Translations under genes and position numbers: made by a program
Source: Natronocella acetinitrilica
GTDB taxonomy: Bacteria; Pseudomonadota; Gammaproteobacteria; Nitrococcales; Aquisalimonadaceae
Reading direction: 5' to 3'
DNA length: 64,000 nt
Assembly: GCF_024170285.1 (NCBI RefSeq)
Contig: NZ_JALJXV010000003.1
Location: 248,001 to 312,000, forward strand
The notes under the pieces: generated by a model
Database searches by the model: none
Seen by the model: only the letters and a program-made list of their open reading frames with translations
Told to the model about the DNA's origin: nothing
Shown: positions 33,549 to 41,139 of the stretch, in pieces
How the letters are laid out: each line of letters starts with the position of its first letter
Position numbering within the stretch: the first letter of the stretch is position 1

Positions 33549-33656
33549 TCAGGCAAGCTCGGGGGTGTCGTGCACCAGGTTGACGGGCACACCGGCCTCG
33601 AGGGCTGCTTCGATCTCGGCTGCGCTCAGCGCACTGTCATTGATGAATTCATACAT
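33549..33656 (-). CDS. very small acidic protein (35 aa)
   Basis: GGAGGTG precedes ATG 33656 (MYEFINDSALSAAEIEAALE), ending NLVHDTPELA. It has its own promoter (33724-33751) and a classic terminator (33484-33514). This complete transcription unit strongly supports a real small protein. The helix and acidity suggest a protein-binding peptide. Confidence 0.7.
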   Translation of the reverse strand: MYEFINDSALSAAEIEAALEAGVPVNLVHDTPELA

Positions 33657-33723
33657 GGTGCTCACCTCCACGGTGGTTGAGTGTGCGCCCGGGGCAACCT
33701 GCTGGCGCCCTGGGCATGGGGGC

Positions 33724-33751
33724 AGTATACCGTGGCGCCGGCATCCGTCAA
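33724..33751 (-). promoter_or_regulatory. promoter for the 35-codon gene
   Basis: Minus-strand TTGACG (33746-33751), 16 bp, TATACT (33724-33729). The spacer is GC-rich, unlike other family members. Confidence 0.65.
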
Positions 33752-33942
33752 TAATAAAGTTTCAATAAAATGTGCGCGCGGTCACGAATCCGTGCATGCG
33801 TGAAGCAGGGGCGGCCAGGGGGCGCCGCCACCCGGGCGTTGGGCAGCGGCGCGGTTCTTGTTCTCGCATGGCTGTTGCTGCCATCTGTTATGATTGGAGC
33901 TCACCACACGAGACTGGCGCAGTGCGTAAGGGAGGCAGGGTT

Positions 33943-34140
33943 ATGGCGGAGAGACGGGACAGGAGACCAGGCAGGGGAGGCGCGGGTGCGGAGCTCGATC
34001 CGGCAATGGCGCAGGCAATCGCCCCCTGGCTTGCCGAGATGGCCGCGGCCGAGCGGGCGCGACGCAACCGGCCGCGGGTGATGCGCTTGTGCGCCTGGCC
34101 GTGGGCTGCCTTCACACCCATTGATTGCTCTGGTACTTGA
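33943..34140 (+). CDS. small basic hypothetical protein (65 aa)
   Basis: GGAGG precedes ATG 33943 (MAERRDRRPGRGGAGAELDP). The N-terminus is Arg/Gly-rich, a helix follows, and the C-terminus MRLCAWPWAAFTPIDCSGT is hydrophobic. The stop codon lies within the -35 box of the next promoter. Function is unknown. Confidence 0.5.
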   Translation: MAERRDRRPGRGGAGAELDPAMAQAIAPWLAEMAAAERARRNRPRVMRLCAWPWAAFTPIDCSGT

Positions 34141-34164
34141 CTTCCTAATTCATAAACGTATAAT
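34137..34164 (+). promoter_or_regulatory. AT-rich promoter for the gene at 34197
   Basis: TTGACT (34137-34142), 16 bp, TATAAT (34159-34164), then TAAAGAAAGTC. Confidence 0.8.
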
Positions 34165-34196
34165 TAAAGAAAGTCGGGATGTCGCCGGGAGGCCGC

Positions 34197-34544
34197 ATGC
34201 ACAACCTGTATCTTGGGCGCTGCGTGGGGCTCACGGCGGAGGCAGTCGAGGCGATGGTTGATCAGGCGCGGACGGTGAGCGCCGAGACCTTCCGCCGGCG
34301 CCTTGGTGCGGCGGCCTACAGGGCGCTCGAGGCGGCCCTCGGCTACGATCACCACCTGCGCCTTGCCGATGACTACGCGGTGGAGTTTTTCCGCAGCCGC
34401 TTTGCCGGCGTGACCTGCTACTACCTCGAGCATAGCCGTATCGAATACGTCCTTGTCGAGACGCTGCCGGGCGTGGTCAGTCGCGGGTACGATGGCGACG
34501 ACCCGCTCGGCTGCTATCTCGCAGAGCGCCTGGCCGACGCCTAA
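34197..34544 (+). CDS. hypothetical protein (115 aa)
   Basis: GGGAGG precedes ATG 34197 (MHNLYLGRCVGLTAEAVEAM). An alpha-beta pattern with YDHHLRLADDYAVEFFRSRF and EHSRIEYVLVETLPG is seen. No domain is recognised. The next gene follows after 109 bases in the same direction. Confidence 0.65.
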   Translation: MHNLYLGRCVGLTAEAVEAMVDQARTVSAETFRRRLGAAAYRALEAALGYDHHLRLADDYAVEFFRSRFAGVTCYYLEHSRIEYVLVETLPGVVSRGYDGDDPLGCYLAERLADA

Positions 34545-34653
34545 CAGGCGCGCCGCCGGCACCCACGCGCACCACTGCAAGCGTCCCGCGCCCCGGCGCC
34601 TGCCTGGCAGTGGTAAAATGGAGTCAAGGGACAAACAACGTGAGGATCAGGGG

Positions 34654-35253
34654 ATGACGGACTTGACGCGTATTCGCGAGCATATCGAGCGCCAGGGGTT
34701 TGGCTGGGAGGACTGCCCGTACACGCCGATTCGGCCCGAGTGGGAGTCCTTCCCGATTGTCGAGGCGATCCGTGCGGCGGAGGCGGCGACCGGCGATGTC
34801 TACGAGCGCCCGGCCGGCGCCGAGTACTTTACCAAGCTCAAGCCCGCTGTCATGAAGATCCTCGAGGCCTACCAGGAAGACTTCCTGCGCCACGACCGGG
34901 AGGGGCTCGAGGGCTTTAGCGGCGAGTTCATCCTCGGGGTGCGCGCAACAGGCACCAACCTGCTGAAGCTGACCGAGCAGCTCGATGTCGACGCCCGTGA
35001 GTCGATGTTTGAGGGCGGCACGGGCGGCATGCGGGTCTACGACGTGGTCCGCTCCTTTGTCTTCGATGCCAACCAGACCTTCTTCCACGGCAAGGACGGG
35101 CGGGTGGGGGAGATCCCGAAGGCGGCGGCGCTGACGCGCTTTGAGCGCTTTGTCGAGACCTCGCGGGCCAGGCGCAAGCTTGCCGAGCGCGAGGCACGTG
35201 CCGCCACCCGACCGAGCACCTCGGCGAGCGCGCCGACACCCTCGGGGCGCTAG
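34654..35253 (+). CDS. hypothetical protein (199 aa)
   Basis: ATG 34654 has GAGGA 7 bases upstream. An earlier in-frame ATG at 34618 is less well supported. The protein opens MTDLTRIREHIERQGFGWED. It is soluble and charged, with GEFILGVRATGTNLLKLTEQ and a final Ser/Thr/Pro tail. No domain is recognised. A bidirectional hairpin (35330-35353) follows. Confidence 0.65.
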   Translation: MTDLTRIREHIERQGFGWEDCPYTPIRPEWESFPIVEAIRAAEAATGDVYERPAGAEYFTKLKPAVMKILEAYQEDFLRHDREGLEGFSGEFILGVRATGTNLLKLTEQLDVDARESMFEGGTGGMRVYDVVRSFVFDANQTFFHGKDGRVGEIPKAAALTRFERFVETSRARRKLAEREARAATRPSTSASAPTPSGR

Positions 35254-35329
35254 GCCGAGGCAGCTGGCGGGCGCAGGCTAGCGCCCGTGTTCTGCTGACT
35301 GCCGATGGCGCCTCGGGCGCAACAAGAAG

Positions 35330-35353
35330 GCCGCCCGGGGAAGCCCGGGCGGC
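35330..35353. terminator. hairpin between 34654 gene and next unit
   Basis: Stem GCCGCCCGGG/CCCGGGCGGC with a GAAG tetraloop. T-rich runs (TTGTTCTT, and TTCTTGTT on the minus strand) lie on both sides, so it could end transcription in either direction. Confidence 0.65.
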
Positions 35354-35520
35354 TAGCGGTTGTTCTTCCTGTGGAGTCAGCGGCCGATGCGGCTCACGCG
35401 GGCATCCCAGCTCTCGACCTCGGCGGGGCTCTCGCCGGTGATGAGCCCGCTGGCCGCCACCCCACCCAAGCGCATCCATCGGAATTCCAAGTCAAACGCA
35501 AATAGACGCATTATCCCGTA

Positions 35521-35549
35521 TTGACACCACGCAATGCGTGGAGTATAAT
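35521..35549 (+). promoter_or_regulatory. promoter with operator in the spacer, for the 35582-36651 operon
   Basis: TTGACA (35521-35526), 17 bp, TATAAT (35544-35549). The spacer is almost filled by a perfect inverted repeat CCACGCA-A-TGCGTGG (35527-35541), a repressor site in a position that blocks RNA polymerase. Confidence 0.8.
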
Positions 35550-35581
35550 GGGCACTATCAAAGACAGCGAGGATCTCCAAT

Positions 35582-35950
35582 ATGGCGCACTGCCCGAGTC
35601 ATGACTGGGATAGCCACTACGCGATGGAGGAGGCCGCCAACACGCCGCCGACGATGACCCGGGTGGTCTGCTTCGACCCCGATTGCGCAAGCTATCTCGG
35701 CAGCGGCGATGATGGTGTCTACTACCAGGTCGAGGAGCTGACGCAGGAGGAGATCGACGCCCACGATGAGTCCGACTTCGCTCTGGGCTGGTACGTGACG
35801 GTGGTCGTTGACAGCGACACGGGTGCTTTCGTGGACACCCTCGTCGCGGACGCGGGACCGTTCCCGAGCAGGGAGGAAGCCCTGCGGCACGGACGGGGCA
35901 TCGCCCGCGACTGGTGCGCTGACAACGACATTGTGCTGGACGACGACTGA
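35582..35950 (+). CDS. hypothetical protein (122 aa), operon gene 1
   Basis: GAGGA precedes ATG 35582 (MAHCPSHDWDSHYAMEEAAN). An N-terminal Cys/His cluster (HCPSHDWDSHY) and later VVCFDPDCAS suggest a metal site. A very acidic rest follows (EEIDAHDESDFALGWY). No family is recognised. The operon may be repressed through the 35527-35541 repeat. Confidence 0.65.
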   Translation: MAHCPSHDWDSHYAMEEAANTPPTMTRVVCFDPDCASYLGSGDDGVYYQVEELTQEEIDAHDESDFALGWYVTVVVDSDTGAFVDTLVADAGPFPSREEALRHGRGIARDWCADNDIVLDDD

Positions 35951-35998
35951 CAGGTGGCGCGCGCCATGGATGGCGCGCCAGACAGGAGAGAAGAGCCG

Positions 35999-36217
35999 AT
36001 GAGCAAGCAGACGCAGTACCGTGACGAACTCGCCCAGTGTGCAGATCTCACCGCCCTCGAGGACCGGGTGCGCGCCGAATGCTACCGGGCCGGGATCAGT
36101 GTGCCGGACGAGAGCTGGGATGAGGTTGCAGCCCGGATGCACACCGAGGGCCATCCGCTCGCCGCCTTCTTCGACGCGGCGGTCGAGCGCTGGGATGTAC
36201 TCACCGGCGAGGAGTAG
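35999..36217 (+). CDS. hypothetical protein (72 aa), operon gene 2
   Basis: Starts MSKQTQYRDELAQCADLTAL with AGGAG upstream. It is short, helical and acidic. It sits 48 bases after gene 1 and 6 bases before gene 3. No domain is recognised. Confidence 0.65.
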   Translation: MSKQTQYRDELAQCADLTALEDRVRAECYRAGISVPDESWDEVAARMHTEGHPLAAFFDAAVERWDVLTGEE

Positions 36218-36223
36218 GGCGCC

Positions 36224-36448
36224 ATGACAGACTTTGACCGCATCATCGTCACCCGCGACGTCCACCACACGGACGGCCGCCTGCTGGTCCAGGCAGGCGC
36301 AACCGGCACCATTCGCTCCCGCGACCAGGGGCAGGTGGGCGTGCTCTTTGACGCCGCGCGGACCGCTCACGTCGAGCCGGGCTATAACGGCCGGCTGTAC
36401 AGGGCGATCCCCTTCGCCGACACCGCACCCATCGGGGTGGGCCAATGA
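36224..36448 (+). CDS. hypothetical protein (74 aa), operon gene 3
   Basis: Begins MTDFDRIIVTRDVHHTDGRL and is beta-rich (GTIRSRDQGQVGVLFDAART). It could be an SH3-like or KOW-like small barrel, but this is a guess from pattern alone. Its stop overlaps the next ATG by 4 bases. Confidence 0.65.
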   Translation: MTDFDRIIVTRDVHHTDGRLLVQAGATGTIRSRDQGQVGVLFDAARTAHVEPGYNGRLYRAIPFADTAPIGVGQ

Positions 36449-36651
36449 CGCCCGAGGCGCTCAGTCAGTGGCGCCAGCGCCTGAAGCCCGAGCGCGGCAA
36501 GGTGGCGAGCAAGGCGCAGGCGGCCCGGGCACTGCTGGTCCCGGTGCGCACCTACGAGGACTGGGAGGCGGGCAGACGGCGCATCCCTGGCCCGGTGGCG
36601 CTTGCCTGCTCCGCCGTGCTCTGGGGGCTCCCCCCGTTCGCCGGGCAGTAA
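36445..36651 (+). CDS. small helix-turn-helix regulator (68 aa), operon gene 4
   Basis: Residues 20-50 (ASKAQAARALLVPVRTYEDWEA) form an XRE-like helix-turn-helix that ends in the family's typical EAGRRRIPGP. This is the size of small phage and plasmid repressors. It may bind the operator in its own operon promoter at 35527-35541. That is an inference from position. Confidence 0.65.
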   Translation: MTPEALSQWRQRLKPERGKVASKAQAARALLVPVRTYEDWEAGRRRIPGPVALACSAVLWGLPPFAGQ

Positions 36652-36753
36652 CCCACGGCCTGGCGCGCGCGGCGGGCAGCCCATCACACCTGCCGCCCCG
36701 GCAGCAGGGTTTGCGCCCCGCCGGCCCTGCCTTAATTAATAAACACGAAATTA

Positions 36754-36782
36754 TTGGCAGTTTCCGGAATCCGGTGTATGAT
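36754..36782 (+). promoter_or_regulatory. promoter for the GIY-YIG gene, with inverted repeat in the spacer
   Basis: TTGGCA (36754-36759), 17 bp, TATGAT (36777-36782). The spacer holds CCGGA-A-TCCGG (36764-36774), a perfect 5+1+5 inverted repeat. Confidence 0.6.
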
Positions 36783-36916
36783 CGGCCTCAACAGACAGCA
36801 GGAGGGTGCGCGGCGAAGCGCCCCGCCCCTCCAGCGGGAGAGTCGGATGCTGCCGTGATGGCGCGCTGACGCCCGCGACCGGTGAAGGGCCCGCAGAAGA
36901 GGCCCGGGAGCGTGGT

Positions 36917-37792
36917 GTGTTGACAGGCCGACCGAAGACGATTCAGCTCTTTCTCCCCTCCGGCGACCCCCGGGGCATTCGCATCGCCGAGTTCACCACG
37001 CGCAACCTCCAGGTGATCGATGTGCCGCGCCGCCACCTCATGACCTTTCTTGGCATGCCGGAGGCTGGCCGGGTTGGGATCTACTTCCTGGTGCGCGAGA
37101 GCCGGCAGGGGACGCAGAGCTGCTACATCGGCAAGGCCGGGGTGATTAGCAGGCGACTCGAGACGCACGAGCAGAAGCGAGCGGACTGGGACCGCGCCCT
37201 GGTGGTGATCTCGAGCAACAGTTCGCTGACCGAGGCCCATGCACTCTACCTCGAGTACCGCGCCCTTGAGATCGCCCGCAGCGTCTCGCGCTATGCGATT
37301 CGCAACGACCGCGCCGGCACCTGTCCGCACCTCACCCCCTCGCTGCAGGCCGACTGCGATGAGCTCGTTGAGACCGCGAACTGCCTGCTTGGCGCCGTTG
37401 GCGTGGACATTCTCGATGACCAGGCGGGGACGGCGCGCGCGGCGGGCGCCGAGGAGTACACCTGCACGGTGCGCGGAGCCGACGCGCGTGCGGTGCTGAC
37501 CGCAAGCGGGCTTTGCGTGCTGCGGGGCTCGCGCTGCGCCGAGCCTGCCGGCGGGGCGGGGGATGGCGCGAGGCGCCCGCTGCGCGAGCAGGAGCGCGAG
37601 CGCGAACGCCTGGTGGAGCAGGGTGTCATCGTCCGCAAGGCGGGTGTTTTGGTCTTTGCCCGCGACCATGTCTTTCCCACCCCGGGCGATGCGAGCCGCG
37701 TGATCGGGCTTGCCATCGCCAACCCCTTCAGTGACTGGGTTGGTGAGAGCGGCGAGCCGCTCCCCGATCTGATCGAACCCCGGGCGGCCTGA
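36917..37792 (+). CDS. GIY-YIG nuclease-domain protein with DUF4357
   Basis: 291 residues. Start GTG 36917 has GGGAG 6 bases upstream (VLTGRPKTIQLFLPSGDPRG). GIYFL at 54-58, CYIGKAG at 69-75 with Arg79, and the LTEAHALYLEYRAL helix give the GIY-YIG core. The C-terminal VRKAGVLVFARDHVFPTPGD...ANPFSDWV fits DUF4357, the same module as in the GmrSD-like protein at 23612. This architecture is common in restriction-like proteins of mobile elements. Probable DNA nuclease. Confidence 0.75.
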   Translation: MLTGRPKTIQLFLPSGDPRGIRIAEFTTRNLQVIDVPRRHLMTFLGMPEAGRVGIYFLVRESRQGTQSCYIGKAGVISRRLETHEQKRADWDRALVVISSNSSLTEAHALYLEYRALEIARSVSRYAIRNDRAGTCPHLTPSLQADCDELVETANCLLGAVGVDILDDQAGTARAAGAEEYTCTVRGADARAVLTASGLCVLRGSRCAEPAGGAGDGARRPLREQERERERLVEQGVIVRKAGVLVFARDHVFPTPGDASRVIGLAIANPFSDWVGESGEPLPDLIEPRAA

Positions 37793-37825
37793 TCCAGCCA
37801 GGGCCGCCCGCGGGTGGATTGGAGG

Positions 37826-37939
37826 TCAGTGCGGCGACAGCCCGCAAGCGCTCTCAATCTCCATGCGCGGGTGGCGCTCGAGCACCCGGCGGCGGGCACC
37901 GCGCAGGCGCCCATGATGAACACACTGGAGAGCATCCAT
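37826..37939 (-). pseudogene. 37-codon fragment related to the 29994 gene
   Basis: The frame reads MDALQCVHHGRLRGARRRV then LERHPRMEIESACGLSPH. The LERHPRM-[DE]-[LI]-ES core and the preceding Arg run match the C-terminus of the 29994 protein. It could be the tail of a deleted paralog or a real small protein. It lacks the domain seen in the full-length gene. Confidence 0.45.
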
Positions 37940-38002
37940 TGCGCGCGGCATCGCTGATGGCGCGCCTTGGCGCCGGATCTGCCTGAGCGCGGTCGGGGCC
38001 GC

Positions 38003-38545
38003 TTACTCCCCGAGCATCTGCCGGGCGAGCTTGTCGCGCTCAAGGAGCTCGGCACTCAGGGGGTGTCCCGGGACCATGAAGTGGGGGAGGATCGCGCGCG
38101 GCCTGGCGATGAGCGCCTGATGGCTGACATCGGCCTGGTCGACAATCTCCTGTAACTCGGGCGTGAGCGGCAGGGGGGTGGCGGCAAGCGCACTGGTGTC
38201 CGAGAGGAGCGCGTCCCACAGCTCGCGTACCGGCGCGCCGTAGCCAGAGTCGGGGTAGCTCACCGCGTGATTTGTGAGCAGGTGGTGGCTGATCGCAAGC
38301 GCCATGCTCTCATCGCCCTGCGCGAGAAAGCCCTGCTCCCAGTCGGTGAGCGGCACTTCCGCGCCGCGCACATAATGAAAAATCCGCACACCGACAGCGT
38401 CGGCTCCCGGTGTCAGCAGGAGCCCGCGCACGACCCAGACACCCAGGATGCAGGCGGCGAGCTGATCGCTGCTCGCGCGGCGATACACACCCGTGAGCTT
38501 CTCGATGCGCTTTTTCTCGGTGCGGTGCGCGAGCCAGCCAAACAT
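38003..38545 (-). CDS. hypothetical protein (180 aa)
   Basis: GGAGGGGGG precedes ATG 38545 (MFGWLAHRTEKKRIEKLTGV). A hydrophobic stretch (LAACILGVWVVRGLLLT) may be one membrane segment or a buried helix. DSGYGAPVRELWDALL follows. No domain is recognised. No family promoter is seen upstream. Confidence 0.6.
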   Translation of the reverse strand: MFGWLAHRTEKKRIEKLTGVYRRASSDQLAACILGVWVVRGLLLTPGADAVGVRIFHYVRGAEVPLTDWEQGFLAQGDESMALAISHHLLTNHAVSYPDSGYGAPVRELWDALLSDTSALAATPLPLTPELQEIVDQADVSHQALIARPRAILPHFMVPGHPLSAELLERDKLARQMLGE

Positions 38546-38614
38546 TGATCCACCCCCCTCCGTCTCGAGAGCTCAGTGGAGCATAGCGGGCAGTCGCCTC
38601 GCAAGGCGCAAGCG

Positions 38615-38932
38615 CTAGAGCAGCGAGCCGCTCGCCTGCGCACCGCCTGTGATCGGCAGGTCGAAGTGGCGCACAAAGCCGCCGGCGTCAACCTCGGCCA
38701 GCAGCAGGCCGTACATCGCCTGCATGCGGCGAAGCGCCTCGCCCTCGAGTCGTTTCAGCGCAAGCACGGGGGTGCCCTCGGCCGAGCCGACCACAAGCTG
38801 ATCGCCCACCCACCAGGCAGCCCTGAGATCGCCATCGGCAACATCGCTTCGTACCGCCATGGTCGCAAAGCAGTAATTGCGGTCCGGGCGGACAAAATAC
38901 TCGACGCTGACCAACGGTGGTGTTGCTGCCAT
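38615..38932 (-). CDS. hypothetical protein (105 aa)
   Basis: AGGAG lies 9 bases before ATG 38932 (MAATPPLVSVEYFVRPDRNY). Strong alternating strands (AAWWVGDQLVVGS) suggest a beta sheet, and a helix (RRMQAMYGLLLAEV) follows. No family is recognised. It shares the AT-rich intergenic region at 39001-39040 with a divergent small gene. Confidence 0.65.
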   Translation of the reverse strand: MAATPPLVSVEYFVRPDRNYCFATMAVRSDVADGDLRAAWWVGDQLVVGSAEGTPVLALKRLEGEALRRMQAMYGLLLAEVDAGGFVRHFDLPITGGAQASGSLL

Positions 38933-39012
38933 GCGGGTGCGCTCCTGCTGCGCGGCTTTGTCTTTTCAGTGTATCACGACCCCCGCCGGCCGCGGGGTTT
39001 GATCGGCAAAAA

Positions 39013-39040
39013 ATAATATACAGACTATAAGAGGAGTCAA
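39013..39040 (-). promoter_or_regulatory. AT-rich promoter for the gene at 38932
   Basis: Minus-strand TTGACT (39035-39040), 16 bp, TATTAT (39013-39018). Confidence 0.65.
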
Positions 39041-39057
39041 TGAATCGAGGTTTATCC

Positions 39058-39210
39058 ATGAGCGATTGCTCCCTGCTGCCAGCAGCGGGAGCGCAGGGCT
39101 TTGAGCGCGCCGAGGGCGTCCAGTCACTTGCGCCCGGGGTCTACTGGCGCTGCAGCGTTGCGATCGAGGGGGAGGCGCGTGGGACGCCGCCTCTCGGTGC
39201 AAAAACGTGA
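39058..39210 (+). CDS. small hypothetical protein (50 aa)
   Basis: GAGG lies 7 bases before ATG 39058 (MSDCSLLPAAGAQGFERAEG), ending GTPPLGAKT. It is short, with two Cys. It is divergent from the 38932 gene. Support rests on the ribosome-binding site and composition. Confidence 0.45.
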   Translation: MSDCSLLPAAGAQGFERAEGVQSLAPGVYWRCSVAIEGEARGTPPLGAKT

Positions 39211-39227
39211 TCCCTCCGGCGAGGGGC

Positions 39228-39314
39228 CTATCAATGTTCGGAAAACTGATAGATCGTGAAAGAAATCTATCAGTCGAGCATCCGGACGCCTGGGAGGATC
39301 GCGGTGCGTGATAG
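39228..39314. promoter_or_regulatory. array of TGATAG/CTATCA half-sites
   Basis: CTATCA (39228), TGATAG (39247), CTATCA (39267) and TGATAG (39309) start 19, 20 and 42 bases apart, close to whole helical turns. The middle pair extends to a 10-bp inverted repeat ACTGATAGAT/ATCTATCAGT (39245-39274). Probable binding array of a regulator of the 39384 gene. Confidence 0.5.
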
Positions 39315-39383
39315 AATAGAGGAAATCAAGTGTGGTGCGCCGCGGTGTTCGTGGCCAGCCGAAAAAGCCTGGGAGCAGGGTCG

Positions 39384-39860
39384 ATGACAGACGGGGCAGC
39401 AGACCGGCAGGTCGTGATGACGATGAGCGAGCGCCAGGCGCAGTCGATGGGGCTTGCCCTTGAGCTTCTGATGCGCGTTGGGATCGGGCAGTTCGAGTAC
39501 ATCGGCGAGATCGCCCGCATGGGGGTGCTGAGCGAGTCGGCACCGGCTGACAGGCCGCGCAAGGAGGCAAGTCTTGAGACCTGCCAGCAGCTCGATGCGG
39601 TGCTGACACTTGCCAAGGGCACGCTCGGGCACCCGCCGCACGGCTCCTTTGGCATCCACCACGCCCACGTCGGTGTCGATGCGAAAAACGCCTATGAGCT
39701 TCTCTGCGTGCTGCGCCAGGCGCTTGCCATCGCGCGCGAGCAGGAAGCGCCGGCGGCCGCGCGCGGCGTTGCTCACCGGGGGCTTACCGCCCGGGTAACG
39801 GGGGAGCGCGCACCGAAGGCGCGGGTCGAGTCCGGGGCGGGCGGCCCTGGCATGTCCTGA
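39384..39860 (+). CDS. hypothetical protein (158 aa)
   Basis: Starts MTDGAADRQVVMTMSERQAQ (ATG 39384, GGGAG 8 bases upstream). It is helix-rich, with ALELLMRVGIGQFEYIGEIA and FGIHHAHVGVDAKNAYELLC. No domain is recognised. A promoter is not obvious, but the TGATAG array lies upstream, so regulated expression is likely. Confidence 0.65.
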   Translation: MTDGAADRQVVMTMSERQAQSMGLALELLMRVGIGQFEYIGEIARMGVLSESAPADRPRKEASLETCQQLDAVLTLAKGTLGHPPHGSFGIHHAHVGVDAKNAYELLCVLRQALAIAREQEAPAAARGVAHRGLTARVTGERAPKARVESGAGGPGMS

Positions 39861-39924
39861 GGCACCGCAGGATCGCACAGGAGGACGGCGCCCTGATGGC
39901 GCCGTTGTCCGCCAGGGCGCGGGG

Positions 39925-40656
39925 CTATCGGCGCCCGGAGTGGCCGAAGCCGCCGGCCCCGCGCAGGCTCTCGCCGAGCGCATCCGCATGGTCGACCGCG
40001 ACGAAGCCGGCGCGCTGATAGGGCATCAGCACGGCCTGGGCGATGCGCTCGCCGCGCTCCACCGTGTAGGGCGCCTGGCCGCGGTTCTCGAGGCTCACGA
40101 AGATCTCGCCGAGATAGCCGGAATCAATGGTGGCGGGGCTGTTGGTGACGGCCAGGCGATGCTTGTGGGCGAGTCCGCTTCGCGGCCGGAGCTCGATCTG
40201 AAGCGCACGGGGCAGGCGCACGCGGATGCCACTTGGGATCAGTGCGTTGCTGTTCGGTGCGAGAGTGAGTGAGTCGGCGTCGGTCAGCGCCGCACGCAGG
40301 TCGATCCCGGCATCCCCGTCCTTGGCGTAGGTGGGGTCGCCCCAGCTGCGGTCATAGTGCTGGTCGAGGAACAGGCGCACGCTGCCAGCAGGCGCCGGGG
40401 GGTCGATCTCGACCAGCAGAAAGCCATCCACCGCACCGACGGCGCGCACCGGGGCGCTCTCCGAATCATCGAGGGAGAGCAGGCGGAAGTCGCGCGCCTC
40501 CTCGGGCTGCGCGGCATCGGCCAGGCAGCGCAGGCGAAGCGCCCCGCCGGCACGCTCGGCCGGGTCGACACCGACAATCTCAGCCCCACGTGGGAGGCGG
40601 CAGCGGCCGATGGCGTCACGGTCGAGCTGAAGCGGGTAGTGGCGATAGCAGATCAT
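39925..40656 (-). CDS. dUTPase-fold protein with N-terminal DUF7352-like domain
   Basis: 243 residues. The C-terminal half has all five dUTPase motifs: DAGIDLRA (115-122), RSGLA (159-163), ATIDSGYLGE (175-184), GERIAQAVL (202-210) and GAGGFGHSG (233-241, usually GxGGFGSTG). It should cleave dUTP to dUMP and pyrophosphate. Residues 1-85 (YPLQLDRDAIGRCRLPRGAE...DGFLLVEID) resemble DUF7352, a small phage and plasmid domain. The fusion is unusual. Together with the dATP/dGTP hydrolase at 17001 it would shape nucleotide pools. Confidence 0.8.
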   Translation of the reverse strand: MICYRHYPLQLDRDAIGRCRLPRGAEIVGVDPAERAGGALRLRCLADAAQPEEARDFRLLSLDDSESAPVRAVGAVDGFLLVEIDPPAPAGSVRLFLDQHYDRSWGDPTYAKDGDAGIDLRAALTDADSLTLAPNSNALIPSGIRVRLPRALQIELRPRSGLAHKHRLAVTNSPATIDSGYLGEIFVSLENRGQAPYTVERGERIAQAVLMPYQRAGFVAVDHADALGESLRGAGGFGHSGRR

Positions 40657-40718
40657 GGGCGGCGGGGCTCCTCGGTTTGGTGGTCGGCACCGTTGCGATC
40701 AGTACCGATAAATTCTTA

Positions 40719-40748
40719 ATTATACAGAAAATAAAGGCCAGCGGTCAA
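40719..40748 (-). promoter_or_regulatory. AT-rich promoter for the dUTPase gene
   Basis: Minus-strand TTGACC (40743-40748), 18 bp, TATAAT (40719-40724). Confidence 0.65.
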
Positions 40749-40782
40749 CGCCAGGCAGGTGCCGGAAAGTGCCCGGCTCCCG

Positions 40783-40959
40783 CTAGTCCACGCAGACAAC
40801 ACGGTTGCCGTCAACACGAAGCCCGAGGTGTTCGAGCGTCGACTCGAGGATCGCACGCGACGCGAAAAGGGTCTGGCAGGCACTGCCAATGGAGATGATG
40901 GCATCGCCAAAGAGCACGACCCAGGCGTCATTGACGGGCAGGTAGGCGATTCGCATCAT
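40783..40959 (-). CDS. small hypothetical protein (58 aa)
   Basis: ATG 40959 has GGAG 8 bases upstream (MMRIAYLPVNDAWVVLFGDA). Two strands and a helix are followed by HLGLRVDGNRVVCVD. It is compact, with two Cys. Its promoter is at 40990-41018. No family is recognised. Confidence 0.65.
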   Translation of the reverse strand: MMRIAYLPVNDAWVVLFGDAIISIGSACQTLFASRAILESTLEHLGLRVDGNRVVCVD

Positions 40960-40989
40960 GGCGGGCTCTCCGTGAAGGTGATGTTTAAT

Positions 40990-41018
40990 ATAATAACAAT
41001 AAAATAAAGACATGTCAA
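40990..41018 (-). promoter_or_regulatory. AT-rich promoter for the gene at 40959
   Basis: Minus-strand TTGACA (41013-41018), 17 bp, TATTAT (40990-40995). TATATT slightly downstream is an alternative -10 at a poor spacing. Confidence 0.6.
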
Positions 41019-41139
41019 GCAGCACACGGCCTGCGCGCAGCGCCCTCTGGTCCGTTGCGCTGGGCGAACGGGGCGAATGTGGCTAGACTCGGCCAGGCGG
41101 CAGGCAGGCCGCCTTTGAACGGCACTCGGAGGGGGAGCG

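Noticed and set aside
35377-35511. A 44-codon minus-strand frame (MRLFAFDLEFRWMRLGG)
   Set aside because: It starts inside the opposite strand's promoter and lacks a ribosome-binding site. Only the shared terminator supports it.
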